Source: Persicobacter diffluens | GTDB taxonomy: Bacteria > Bacteroidota > Bacteroidia > Cytophagales > Cyclobacteriaceae | Length of the DNA stretch: 64,000 nt | Direction: 5' to 3' | Assembly (NCBI RefSeq): GCF_036244895.1 | Contig: NZ_BQKE01000003.1 | Span: forward strand, 310,001-374,000 | Part shown: positions 8,447 to 17,534 of the stretch, one piece after another | Layout: the number at the start of each line of letters is the position of its first letter | Numbering within the stretch: position 1 is the stretch's first letter | Translations under genes and position numbers: made by a program | The notes under the pieces: model-generated | Told to the model about the DNA's origin: nothing | Seen by the model: only the letters and a program-made list of their open reading frames with translations | The model's database searches: none

Positions 8447-10132
8447 ATGAAAAGACTTCCCATCGGCCAGTCCGATTTCCGACAAATACGCAACGAGGAT
8501 GCCTACTACATCGACAAGTCGCTCTTCATCGAAGAGCTGATGCATAATAATGCGCAGACTTTGTTGTTACCACGTCCTCGTCGTTTTGGGAAAACGCTGA
8601 ACATGAGTATGCTGAGCTATTTTTTCGATATTGATCATGCAGAAAAATTCCGAGCTTTGTTTTCGGGCCTGGCCATTGAACATTCAGAAGAATGGAAGCT
8701 TCAAGGGAAATATCCGGTGATTTTTCTGACCTTTAAGGATTTGAAGATGGCCACATTTGAACAGGCCATTTCAAAGTTGCTCAAAGAATTAAGAAGAGAT
8801 GTTAGTAGAAAATACGGCTATTTATTTACTTCAAATCAACTGGATGATTTGGATAAAGAATACATTTTGAACTTGAGAAAGGGAGAGGCGGATATTTTTG
8901 ACCTGGAAGATTACTTAAGAGAGGTGAGTAAGATGTTAGGGAAACACCACGGCATCGCCCCCATCCTCCTGATTGATGAATACGACGCGCCCATTCATGC
9001 GGCTCACGAACATGGCTATTTGTCGGAAATGGTGAGTTTTATGCGGAATTTCCTTTCTGCTGGTTTCAAGGACAAGGATCTCATCACTAAAGGAGTGATC
9101 ACGGGTATTTTGCGTGTGGCAAAAGAAGACATCTTTTCCGGACTGAATAATCTGGCAACTTATTCCATTCTGGATTATGAGTTTGCGGATAAATTCGGTC
9201 TCACACAGCCTGAGGTCGACCAGTTATTGAACGATGCGGGCTACGGCACCGATCGTCAAAATGTAGCGGACTGGTATAATGGATACACCTTCGGACAGCT
9301 AGAAAAAATCTACAATCCCTGGTCAATCCTTAATTTTGTTTCTCGTCATGAAACAGGACTACGCCCATACTGGGTCAACACCTCCTCCGATGGATTGATC
9401 AAAGAAATTTTACCCAAAGTCAACGCCAAAGCACAAGAACTGCTTTTTGATCTGACCGAGGGGAAAAGCGTCAAGGCTACAATTGCGGATCATACCATCT
9501 TTCAGGATTTGGAACAAGCCGAGGCGGAGACGGTGTTAGGCTTATTGCTTTTTAGTGGTTATCTGACCGCCAGCCATTTACCGCATAGTGGAGAGACCCT
9601 GGAATATAACATTCGCATCCCCAATGCGGAGGTGCAGACGGCTTATAAACGCTTATTGAAACGTTATTTGAATGCCTCGGAACAAGTCAGTAATAACGAA
9701 CTATTGGATGCATTGCTCGAGCAACAACCCAAGACTTTTGCGAATGCGTTGAAACGCTATATGCTCCATTCCTTCAGCTTTTTTGATATTGGTAAGAAGG
9801 GCTTTTTACCGGAAAAAATTTACCATGCCTTTATGCTCGGCACCATGGCGCATTTGAATCAGTATTACCATGTGAAATCGAATCGCGAATCGGGCATAGG
9901 TCGTGCTGATCTGATCATCTACCCTAAAGACCAGAACAATCCCAAAGGATGGATTTTGGAGTTTAAGAAAAAGAACCTTGACATTGAAGAGAGTTTAGAG
10001 GAGCTGGCCCAATCTGCCCTGGATCAGATTCATGAGCAGCAATATGTAGCAGAATTAAACGGCCATGGAAAAACCGAAATTATGTGCATGGGGATTGCTT
10101 TTGACGGGAAAGAAGTGGCTTGTGCGTTTTAA
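8447..10132 (+). CDS. AAA-ATPase-like / PD-(D/E)XK nuclease protein, array copy 5
   Basis: 561 residues. Walker A-like PRRFGKT, Walker B LLIDEYD and nuclease motifs (GRADLIIY, ILEFK) are present. This copy shares its first block with copy 3 and its middle block with copy 4. It has a divergent C-terminal block of its own from about residue 411 (SEQVSNNELLDALLEQQ) to about 545, and then returns to the common ending GIAFDGKEVACAF. It is the last gene of the array; the usual GACTTTCTG spacer is missing after its stop, which is followed by unrelated sequence. Confidence 0.9.
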   Translation: MKRLPIGQSDFRQIRNEDAYYIDKSLFIEELMHNNAQTLLLPRPRRFGKTLNMSMLSYFFDIDHAEKFRALFSGLAIEHSEEWKLQGKYPVIFLTFKDLKMATFEQAISKLLKELRRDVSRKYGYLFTSNQLDDLDKEYILNLRKGEADIFDLEDYLREVSKMLGKHHGIAPILLIDEYDAPIHAAHEHGYLSEMVSFMRNFLSAGFKDKDLITKGVITGILRVAKEDIFSGLNNLATYSILDYEFADKFGLTQPEVDQLLNDAGYGTDRQNVADWYNGYTFGQLEKIYNPWSILNFVSRHETGLRPYWVNTSSDGLIKEILPKVNAKAQELLFDLTEGKSVKATIADHTIFQDLEQAEAETVLGLLLFSGYLTASHLPHSGETLEYNIRIPNAEVQTAYKRLLKRYLNASEQVSNNELLDALLEQQPKTFANALKRYMLHSFSFFDIGKKGFLPEKIYHAFMLGTMAHLNQYYHVKSNRESGIGRADLIIYPKDQNNPKGWILEFKKKNLDIEESLEELAQSALDQIHEQQYVAELNGHGKTEIMCMGIAFDGKEVACAF

Positions 10133-10344
10133 GTCGATACAAATCAAAAGGACAACTGCAATCTAATGCCATTTTAAAATTCAGCTAACTGCTGCCGTTA
10201 AAATGGGCACCCATATTGGTGGATGAAAAAATGTTTAATGGAAGAGGAGCTGTGATGCTTGTAGTAAAGCTAAGCCCAAAGGAGCGAAAAGCCATCCGAG
10301 CAAGCCAAAATCAAAAAAAGTTTTACATATAAGGAGAATTTCAG

Positions 10345-10827
10345 GTGAGTGTTAAAATATTAATTACAGTAATATTTAGCTTATTCATAGCTAATACAGG
10401 TTTTACGCAGATATTCAATTTAAGAGAAGTGAAAATTTCCAATTTGTATATGGATGATGAAATAGATCCATTATGGATGGGGCCTGTATTATCCGCTCAC
10501 CTCTCTATCCATAATAATACCCAAGACACGCTTATATTAGGATATTTCGAAAATATTACCATTCATTGTAATTTCACAACTGATGATCAGGAAGCAACAA
10601 GCGTTTTCTATTACGACTATTTAGATATAAATAATGAATACTTTTTGCTACCTAATGAATACAAAACAATGTATTTGTATTCAAACATAATTTATCCGGA
10701 TGTAGAGTTTAATGTTTCTTACTTCAAAAAGATGGAAGAGGTATCAAAAACATTAAGTTTTTTCGCTATCCTGGAAAAAGACACTATTGAGATAATAAAT
10801 AAAAATAAGATAATAATTCAGCACTAA
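10345..10827 (+). CDS. Small secreted protein, unknown
   Basis: 160 residues from a GTG start preceded by AAGGAGA (10330-10336), a good Shine-Dalgarno. The first 22 residues look like a signal peptide (ILITVIFSLFIANTGFTQ). The rest is acidic, aromatic and beta-rich, and I recognise no domain. Its base composition is more AT-rich than the neighbouring array. It lies between array copy 5 and fragments of the array spacer, as if inserted into or captured by the repeat field. Confidence 0.65.
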   Translation: MSVKILITVIFSLFIANTGFTQIFNLREVKISNLYMDDEIDPLWMGPVLSAHLSIHNNTQDTLILGYFENITIHCNFTTDDQEATSVFYYDYLDINNEYFLLPNEYKTMYLYSNIIYPDVEFNVSYFKKMEEVSKTLSFFAILEKDTIEIINKNKIIIQH

Positions 10828-10860
10828 GTTTGATATAGTTCCCTAGCACATCGGCACCAA

Positions 10861-11150
10861 GTCTCCACTGGTCGTTAGTCTTCGCTTGCCGCAATTCAAG
10901 GTCTTGTAAAGACCTAGCGCGGCAACTACGACCAAGTCCACAAGGTTTTATATTTAGTACGTAGTCTTAGTGATGTTCGCACTGCTCACTGTAACACTAA
11001 GACCAGAGGAGGAAAGAAGTGGCTTGTGCGTTTTAGACTTTCTGAAAATCTTTGTTTGAAACGGGAAGCTTCCAATATCCACTGGTCGTTAGTCTTTGCA
11101 CACCAAACCTGGGAGTTTAGTAATAATGTTGTGCGGAGAAATGACCGGGC
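10861..11150 (+). repeat. Array spacer remnants beyond the last copy
   Basis: Two stretches derive from the array flank. 10861-11003 begins like the spacer (CCACTGGTCGTTAGTCTT) and contains GTCTTAGTG...CACTAAGAC. 11010-11150 holds the last codons of an array gene (GAAGTGGCTTGTGCGTTTTAG), then GACTTTCTGAAAATC and the spacer body. An additional copy must have been lost here, leaving its 3' end. Confidence 0.75.
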
Positions 11151-11242
11151 TCACAGAGTTTTAAAAAACTTAGTGGTTGGTCTTGGTGATGTTTGCTGTA
11201 ACAGGAACTAAAACTAGTCGCGGACATGCAACAAATTTTACA

Positions 11243-11740
11243 ATGATCAAAATTTTTGGTACGATTTCCTTATTACTTGTCTTTTTATCGTGTTCTTATG
11301 CTCAGAATGAGCGATTACAGAAAGTGGAATTCAAATTGAAACCTATTTTAGATTCTTATTTGGCCAACAATAATATTTTCGAAAATAGAAAATCGGAGGA
11401 AGTAGATATTGGGGTGGTTTGTATAATGTGTGCTACTCAGAAATGTGTAGATGAAAATGGGGGAACTTATATCGAGATATATGATGAGCATATAATTAAT
11501 ATGCTTGCGTTCGAAAAAGATTATATTTGGGTATTTTATGAAGGAATTTACTTTGCGATATACATTAAGAAGGATTTATTCCCATTAAAATTTATTGAAG
11601 AAAAAGAAATGAAATTCATTACTAGCGACAAAATTAAAGAAAAATCACATAATATATATCAAACAGATAATTACATGGATTTTTATCCAGTAAACTATGA
11701 TCAATTGTTAATTATGGAGGTTGTTATGTCTTTGCAATAA
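11243..11740 (+). CDS. Small secreted protein or lipoprotein, unknown
   Basis: 165 residues. I chose the ATG at 11243 because it begins a signal peptide (MIKIFGTISLLLVFLSCSYAQ); the frame stays open 66 bases upstream but without such a signal. LLVFLSCS could act as a lipobox, or cleavage may occur after SYAQ. The mature part includes CIMCATQKC and is otherwise acidic and AT-rich. No family is recognised. It is flanked on both sides by array-spacer fragments, like the gene at 10345. Confidence 0.65.
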   Translation: MIKIFGTISLLLVFLSCSYAQNERLQKVEFKLKPILDSYLANNNIFENRKSEEVDIGVVCIMCATQKCVDENGGTYIEIYDEHIINMLAFEKDYIWVFYEGIYFAIYIKKDLFPLKFIEEKEMKFITSDKIKEKSHNIYQTDNYMDFYPVNYDQLLIMEVVMSLQ

Positions 11741-11749
11741 GTCACTATC

Positions 11750-11880
11750 CTCCAGTTGTTAGTCTTTGCACACCAAACCTGGAAGTTTAGTAATAATGCT
11801 GCGTGGCGAAACGACCGGGCTCTCAGGGCTTAAAATTCTATGGGGCATAGTGATATTCACACTGCTCACAAAAACCAGAA
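11750..11880 (+). repeat. Third spacer remnant
   Basis: CCAGTTGTTAGTCTTTGCACACC, GTTTAGTAATAATGCTGCG and GCGAAACGACCGGGCT match the array spacer, followed by CATAGTGATATTCACACTGCTCAC, which resembles 10971-10995. It marks the right border of the repeat field. 11881-12037 holds nothing recognisable. Confidence 0.65.
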
Positions 11881-12037
11881 ATGTAAAAGCACTTTCTCCA
11901 TAAAAAAATTAGTGCTAATTCGTGTGCATTCGTGGTTTCCATCTCGCGTCCAGCCCACTCCTCACTCTCAAACACCAGCACTCCACGAAAAACAACAAGC
12001 TATCCTTCGGTCTGAAATTTTCCCCCATAAACAAATT

Positions 12038-12061
12038 AAGCCCGGTCTTTCAACCGGGCTT
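12038..12061 (-). terminator. Terminator of the mce-mutB operon
   Basis: AAGCCCGGT and ACCGGGCTT form a 9-bp stem with a 6-base loop, about 57 bases beyond the mutB stop on the minus strand. It is followed there by a T-rich stretch (TTAATTTGTTTAT). Confidence 0.75.
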
Positions 12062-12117
12062 ATCCACAAACAGCAACGCTCTGTTTTACCAGAACGAAAT
12101 ATAAATAATAGACGGGG

Positions 12118-14262
12118 CTATTCTTCTTCAGTGAATCTGTCAAACATCAGATTCAGTAGGGTCACAGCGGATTCCGGAATTACGGTACCAGGGCCGAAAA
12201 TTGCGGCAACGCCGTTTTCGTACAGGTAATCATAATCTTGCTGTGGAATTACACCACCGGCAAATACCAGGATATCCTCTCTACCCAATTTCTTTAATTC
12301 TTCGATCAGCTGTGGTACCAAAGTCTTGTGACCAGCGGCAAGGGAAGATGCACCCACTGCGTGAACATCATTCTCCACACACTGACGCGCAACCTCTTCC
12401 GGTGTTTGGAAAAGGGCACCCATATCCACATCAAAACCAAGGTCAGCAAAAGAAGTGGCCACTACTTTCGCGCCACGATCGTGACCATCCTGACCCATTT
12501 TAGCGACCATGATTCTTGGACGACGACCATCCATCTGAGACCATTTGTCGGCTAACTCACGGGCTTCCTGGAATTTCGCATTATCTGCAGCTTCTTTTGA
12601 ATACACGCCGGATACAGTTTTAATGACAGCCTTATGACGACCAAAATGTTTTTCCAATGCATCAGAGATTTCCCCTAAGGAAGCACGCAGACGCGCTGCA
12701 TCTACGGCCAATTCCAACAGGTTACCTTCTCCTGTTTCCGCACATTTAGAAAGTGCTTCCAAAGCAGCTTCTACCGCCTGCGTATCGCGATTTGCACGCA
12801 ATGCCTGCAGACGCGCCACCTGAGACTCTCTTACTGCGGTGTTATCCACATCCAATACCTCAATATCGGTATCTTCTTCTACGCGGTATTTATTTACACC
12901 GGTAATGGTATCCTTACCAGAGTCAATTCTTGCTTGCTTACGTGCAGCAGCCTCTTCAATACGAAGTTTTGGAATACCGGTCTCGATCGCTTTCGCCATA
13001 CCGCCCAGTTTCTCTACTTCCTGAATGTGCTCCCATGCACGGTGCGCAATCTTATGCGTCAAATACTCCACATAGTACGAACCTGCCCATGGATCCACCA
13101 CGCGGCAAACGTTGGTTTCATCCTGAATGAACAACTGCGTGTTACGCGCAATACGTGCGGAGAAATCCGTTGGAAGGGCAATCGCCTCATCCAATGCGTT
13201 GGTGTGCAAAGACTGCGTATGCCCCAAAGCGGCACCCATCGCCTCAATGGCAGTTCTACCTACGTTGTTAAACGGATCCTGCTCCGTCAAAGACCAACCG
13301 GAAGTCTGAGAGTGCGTACGCAAAGCCATCGACTTTGGATTCTTCGGCTCAAATTCCTTCACCATTTTCGCCCACAACATACGACCCGCTCTCATTTTAG
13401 CGATCTCCATGAAGTGGTTCATACCGATTGCCCAGAAGAAGGACAAACGTGGTGCGAACTGGTCAATGGTCAAACCGGATTTCAAACCGGTACGGATGTA
13501 CTCCAAACCATCAGCCAAAGTATAGGCCAACTCGATATCATCTGTAGCACCGGCTTCCTGCATATGGTAACCGGAAATAGAGATAGAGTTGAATTTCGGC
13601 ATATTTTGCGCGGTATAAGCGAAAATATCACCGATAATTTTCATAGAAGGTGCTGGTGGGTAAATGTAGGTGTTACGTACCATGAACTCCTTCAAAATGT
13701 CGTTCTGGATGGTACCCGCCAATTTCTCTTTGGAAACGCCCTGCTCTTCTGCTGCCACGATGTAGAATGCCAATACCGGCAATACAGCACCGTTCATGGT
13801 CATGGAAACAGACATTTTATCCAATGGGATCTGATCGAAAAGGATTTTCATATCCTCCACCGAATCAATCGCCACACCGGCCTTACCTACATCACCTACT
13901 ACACGTGGGTGATCTGAATCGTAACCACGGTGAGTTGCTAAGTCAAATGCTACAGAAAGTCCTTTCTGACCCGCAGCCAGGTTTCTTCTGTAGAATGCAT
14001 TAGACTCTTCCGCAGTAGAGAAACCTGCATACTGACGGATGGTCCATGGACGCGAAGAATACATGGTAGAGTATGGTCCGCGCAGGAATGGAGGCAATCC
14101 GGCAGCAAATTTATCGTGCTCGATATTCGCAATATCTTCCTTAGTGAAAGATGGTTTTACCGGAATCTGCTCTGCAGTATCCCAGTTATTGTTGGCGAAG
14201 ATCACTTCTTCCGGAGTGGCCTTCAAACCTTCTATTTTGATGTTTGAAAAATCTGGTTTCAT
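12118..14262 (-). CDS. mutB: Methylmalonyl-CoA mutase, large catalytic subunit
   Basis: 714 residues, the usual length. It interconverts succinyl-CoA and (R)-methylmalonyl-CoA using adenosylcobalamin. The N-terminal TIM-barrel part shows the substrate-channel region (PYSTMYSSRPWTIRQYAG, SVAFDLATHRGYDSD). The C-terminal B12 domain has the cobalamin-ligand motif D592-G-H594-D-R-G597. It is the last gene of the operon, 7 bp after mutA, and a clear terminator follows. Together with MutA it forms the heterodimer typical of Bacteroidota and propionibacteria. Confidence 0.97.
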   Translation of the reverse strand: MKPDFSNIKIEGLKATPEEVIFANNNWDTAEQIPVKPSFTKEDIANIEHDKFAAGLPPFLRGPYSTMYSSRPWTIRQYAGFSTAEESNAFYRRNLAAGQKGLSVAFDLATHRGYDSDHPRVVGDVGKAGVAIDSVEDMKILFDQIPLDKMSVSMTMNGAVLPVLAFYIVAAEEQGVSKEKLAGTIQNDILKEFMVRNTYIYPPAPSMKIIGDIFAYTAQNMPKFNSISISGYHMQEAGATDDIELAYTLADGLEYIRTGLKSGLTIDQFAPRLSFFWAIGMNHFMEIAKMRAGRMLWAKMVKEFEPKNPKSMALRTHSQTSGWSLTEQDPFNNVGRTAIEAMGAALGHTQSLHTNALDEAIALPTDFSARIARNTQLFIQDETNVCRVVDPWAGSYYVEYLTHKIAHRAWEHIQEVEKLGGMAKAIETGIPKLRIEEAAARKQARIDSGKDTITGVNKYRVEEDTDIEVLDVDNTAVRESQVARLQALRANRDTQAVEAALEALSKCAETGEGNLLELAVDAARLRASLGEISDALEKHFGRHKAVIKTVSGVYSKEAADNAKFQEARELADKWSQMDGRRPRIMVAKMGQDGHDRGAKVVATSFADLGFDVDMGALFQTPEEVARQCVENDVHAVGASSLAAGHKTLVPQLIEELKKLGREDILVFAGGVIPQQDYDYLYENGVAAIFGPGTVIPESAVTLLNLMFDRFTEEE

Positions 14263-14269
14263 GATCTGC

Positions 14270-16117
14270 CTATTTTACAATGTCCAAAATTCTTTGAAGA
14301 TCAGTAAGCGTGGAAACGATGTCGGTACGAACGTGAACAAATCCGTTCAATCCGGCAGCCGTAAGCTTGTCCGCTACATCGGTAGGATTACCCGCCAAAA
14401 GGAGGGTAGTGTGCAAGTCATTTGCACGGAACTCTTTCACGAATGCTTCCGCAGACGCGGTATAATCCTCATCCGAAGCACAAATCACTACGATCTGAGC
14501 ACCTTTCTGTGCAGACTCCTTCGCAGCAGTTACCGCATCATCAAAATAAGCCTCATCAGAATCGAATCCGGCAGTACTTAAGAACTCCCCTGCGAAGTTA
14601 GCACGTGCACGACGCATCGCCAGGTTACCATAAAGCGCATAGAATACCTTCGGACGCTCATTGCCTTCTGCCACAAATTTCTCCGTAGCCATTCTCATCG
14701 CTTCGAAAGTCTGACCGGCATAGCGTGGCTGCAGGTGATCTTCCGCATCAGCACATTCCACATATTTGGCAGGATCCAATTGCTCCATCATGTTAGGATA
14801 ACGGTTGGTACCTACAAATACCTGACGACGCTGACGAATCAGTTTCTCCTGGAATTCACGAACTTCTTTGATTTCTGCCTGCACCACTTTCTCATCAAAA
14901 GCTTTCAGGAATCCACCAGCAGTTTCTACTCTTTGGAACAATGCCAAAGCTTCCTTCGCCAAATAGGTACTTAAGTTATCGATATAGTAAGAACCGGCAG
15001 CCGGATCTACTACTTTATCAAAATAAGATTCCTCTTTCAACATGTGTGAAAGGTTCAAAGCAATACGGTGCGTCATCGCAGTAGGGGCTTCAAACATTTC
15101 GTTGTGAGGAAGAATACAGATGGCATCCACACCACCCAAAATAGCGGACATGGCCTCTGTAGTATTACGCAACATGTTTACGTTGCTGTCTAAGAAAGAC
15201 TTAGACCAAAGCGAAGAAATCGCTGTAATTTCAAAAGCGGAAGTCGGGAAGTTTGCACCGTATTCGCCAGCAATCTCATGCGCCAACAAACGGAATGCAC
15301 GGAACTTCGCTAATTCGTGGAAGTAGTCTGTCGCCACGCCCATTAAGAAATGGGTGTTCTTCACCGCTTCCTCAATCGTAACGCCTGCCTCTGTTAATAC
15401 ATCCAATACCTGCACCCACTTATTCAAAGTGAAAGCAATATCCTGGACGTGAGAACCACCGGCATTTACGAACTCCTGACCACTGATGGTCAAAGATTTC
15501 AAATTCGGCGAAGCGGCCGTTAGCTGGTGAACTTTCACCAATTCTTCTTTCCACTGCTCCTCCAGTTTACCACCGGTTGTAAAAGTAGCAATCGGATCAT
15601 AAGCGATAAAACCGAACAATTTGCTCACCTCATCCCCTTGTGCTTTTACCTGTGCGAAGTAGCCTTCCACCACCTCTGCACAACAAACACCCGTGAAAGA
15701 AATGGCCAATGCATCGCATTTGATTCCTTTTAATAGTGCTGCAAAATCCACCTTTTTACAGTTGGCTCTGCTGCTTTGCAAATCGAAGATCAGGCCGGTA
15801 ACGCTAAAGCCCAAAAGCTTGTGCGCCATTTTGTTGGCTTCTACTTCGTCTGCAACGGTAATTTTTTGATAATTGACCCAATCTCTTGGACCTTGCTCAG
15901 CATCCTGATTTGCCGGGATCAAATTTTTCAATTGACTCCAATCAATAGTAGTGTCCACATCTTCTGGAGCAAAATATGGATCCTGTACATTACCATTAAT
16001 GGTTTTCTTCCGAAGCACCTTATCAAATGAGGCGCCTTTCAGGTCAGCGGTCGCTTTATCGATCCACTCCTGCTTGCTTACCGGAGAAAATTCCTGGAAT
16101 AGTTTTTCCTCTGCCAT
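14270..16117 (-). CDS. mutA: Methylmalonyl-CoA mutase, small subunit
   Basis: 615 residues from the start I chose (MAEEKLFQEFSPVSKQEW); the frame extends 18 codons further upstream into an AT-rich leader without family likeness. The protein is homologous to MutB along its length, but its C-terminal domain lacks the DxHxxG cobalamin motif (VVICASDEDYTASAEAF lies there instead), as expected for the non-catalytic subunit. It partners with MutB encoded 7 bp downstream. Confidence 0.95.
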   Translation of the reverse strand: MAEEKLFQEFSPVSKQEWIDKATADLKGASFDKVLRKKTINGNVQDPYFAPEDVDTTIDWSQLKNLIPANQDAEQGPRDWVNYQKITVADEVEANKMAHKLLGFSVTGLIFDLQSSRANCKKVDFAALLKGIKCDALAISFTGVCCAEVVEGYFAQVKAQGDEVSKLFGFIAYDPIATFTTGGKLEEQWKEELVKVHQLTAASPNLKSLTISGQEFVNAGGSHVQDIAFTLNKWVQVLDVLTEAGVTIEEAVKNTHFLMGVATDYFHELAKFRAFRLLAHEIAGEYGANFPTSAFEITAISSLWSKSFLDSNVNMLRNTTEAMSAILGGVDAICILPHNEMFEAPTAMTHRIALNLSHMLKEESYFDKVVDPAAGSYYIDNLSTYLAKEALALFQRVETAGGFLKAFDEKVVQAEIKEVREFQEKLIRQRRQVFVGTNRYPNMMEQLDPAKYVECADAEDHLQPRYAGQTFEAMRMATEKFVAEGNERPKVFYALYGNLAMRRARANFAGEFLSTAGFDSDEAYFDDAVTAAKESAQKGAQIVVICASDEDYTASAEAFVKEFRANDLHTTLLLAGNPTDVADKLTAAGLNGFVHVRTDIVSTLTDLQRILDIVK

Positions 16118-16171
16118 AATGCAAAATATTTGTTGGGGGAAAGTAAAAAAAATCTTTCCCCTGGATTTCAA

Positions 16172-17464
16172 TTAATTAAATGTCACAAAGCTTTTACCGA
16201 AACGCTCACGCGCTGCTCTTTCCAGCTCTTCACGTGCATCCGGATGCGCTACGTCAATCAATGCTTTTGCTCTTTGCGCTAAGTTACGGCCTTTTAAAAC
16301 CGCTACACCGTACTCTGTTACAACGTATTGCGCATGCGCACGAGTAGTTACCACACCGGCACCCTCATTCAGGGTATTACAGATTTTGGAAATACCTTTT
16401 GGCGTAATGGCTGGCAATGCACAAATGGCTTTACCACCTGCAGAAAGTGCTGCACCACGCATAAAGTCCATCTGACCACCTACACCGGAATACATACGCG
16501 TTCCGATAGAATCTGCACAGATCTGACCGGTTAAGTCTACCTGCAATGCAGAATTAATCGCCATAACGGATGGGTTCTGACGAATCACAGCCGTATCATT
16601 CACAAACTGGATGTCCATCATCCAAACTTCCGGATTGTCATCCATGAAGTCATACAACTTGCGCGTACCCATGGCAAAACCAGAAACGATTTTACCCGGC
16701 ATGATATGCTTCTTGCTGTTATTGATCACCCCTTTTTCCATCAATGGAAGAAGGCCTTCAGAGAACATCTCCGTATGCACACCCAAATCCTTATGGTTAC
16801 CCAAAGCATTCAATACCGCATTTGGAATACCACCGATACCCATTTGCAAGGTAGCGCCATCCGGAATCATCTCCGCAATATGATTACCAATACGCTGCTC
16901 AATTTCACTGGCCGCTGGTGCTTTCAATTCATAAATCGGCTCATCAATCTCGAAACAAGCATCGAAACGGTCGATATGAATGATACCATCTCCCATACAA
17001 CGTGGCATATTCGGGTTGATTTGTGCAATCAAAACCTTTGCAGTTTCTACACCACCCACCATCACGTCTACAGATACCCCCATAGAACAGTAACCGTGCT
17101 TATCCGGAGGAGAAACGTTCAACAATACCACATCAATCGGAATAGTACCGTTGCGGAACAATACCGGAATATCAGAAAGGAATACCGGGTTATACTGCGC
17201 ATAACCTTCGTCTACCGACTTACGGATATTACCTCCCAAGAAAAATGCAGAACATTTGAAGCTTTCAGAATACTCCGGCTTTGCATATTCAGCATAACCT
17301 TCGGTGTGGATGTGTACCACTTCCACATTTCTTAACTCCTCATGACGCTCCGTCATCGCTTTAGCCAAAGCTTGTGGAGTTGCCGATCCCGCATGAAGTA
17401 ATACGCGATCGTTGGATTTTATCAATTTTACTGCTTCCGCAGCATCTTTTACAAAATTAGCCAT
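16172..17464 (-). CDS. Acetyl-CoA hydrolase/transferase-family CoA-transferase
   Basis: About 430 residues, beginning MANFVKDAAEAVKLI; an in-frame start nine codons earlier is less likely. The family (4-hydroxybutyrate/acetate/succinate CoA-transferases) moves CoA through a glutamyl-CoA intermediate. Visible hallmarks are LQMGIGGIPNAVL, GVGGQMDFMRGA and VTEYGVAVLKG near the C-terminus. Its place between the sodium-pump genes and mutAB suggests propionyl-CoA:succinate CoA transfer, closing the succinate-propionate cycle; acetyl-CoA as donor or acceptor is also possible. Substrate is inferred from context only. Confidence 0.85.
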   Translation of the reverse strand: MANFVKDAAEAVKLIKSNDRVLLHAGSATPQALAKAMTERHEELRNVEVVHIHTEGYAEYAKPEYSESFKCSAFFLGGNIRKSVDEGYAQYNPVFLSDIPVLFRNGTIPIDVVLLNVSPPDKHGYCSMGVSVDVMVGGVETAKVLIAQINPNMPRCMGDGIIHIDRFDACFEIDEPIYELKAPAASEIEQRIGNHIAEMIPDGATLQMGIGGIPNAVLNALGNHKDLGVHTEMFSEGLLPLMEKGVINNSKKHIMPGKIVSGFAMGTRKLYDFMDDNPEVWMMDIQFVNDTAVIRQNPSVMAINSALQVDLTGQICADSIGTRMYSGVGGQMDFMRGAALSAGGKAICALPAITPKGISKICNTLNEGAGVVTTRAHAQYVVTEYGVAVLKGRNLAQRAKALIDVAHPDAREELERAARERFGKSFVTFN

Positions 17465-17492
17465 AATTAAAAAACTATTTGGTTTGATCAAT

Positions 17493-17517
17493 GGGCCGGA
17501 TCGGCAATGCCCGGCCC
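17493..17517 (-). promoter_or_regulatory. GC-rich hairpin between oadB and the CoA-transferase gene
   Basis: GGGCCGG and CCGGCCC form a 7-bp perfect stem around an 11-base loop in the 70-bp gap. No T run follows on the minus strand (CATTGATCAAACC), so it looks more like an mRNA-stabilising or partial-attenuation hairpin than a full terminator. Confidence 0.5.
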
Positions 17518-17534
17518 TTACAAAAAAGTGAGCC

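Noticed and set aside
1981..10132. The tandem copies as an assembly error
   Set aside because: Copies differ in blocks and in spacer type, which an error would not create. Copy number still needs long reads.
11840..12229. Open frame of 129 codons overlapping the mutB terminator and 3' end
   Set aside because: It crosses a spacer remnant, a terminator hairpin and the end of mutB; no family likeness.
12934..13917. Long plus-strand open frame (327 codons) opposite mutB
   Set aside because: Antisense shadow of a strongly conserved gene; the translation has no family likeness and no start signal.
16118..16171. Cobalamin riboswitch before mutA or elsewhere in the operon
   Set aside because: The gaps are too short and no B12-box-like sequence was seen; the mce upstream region also lacks one.
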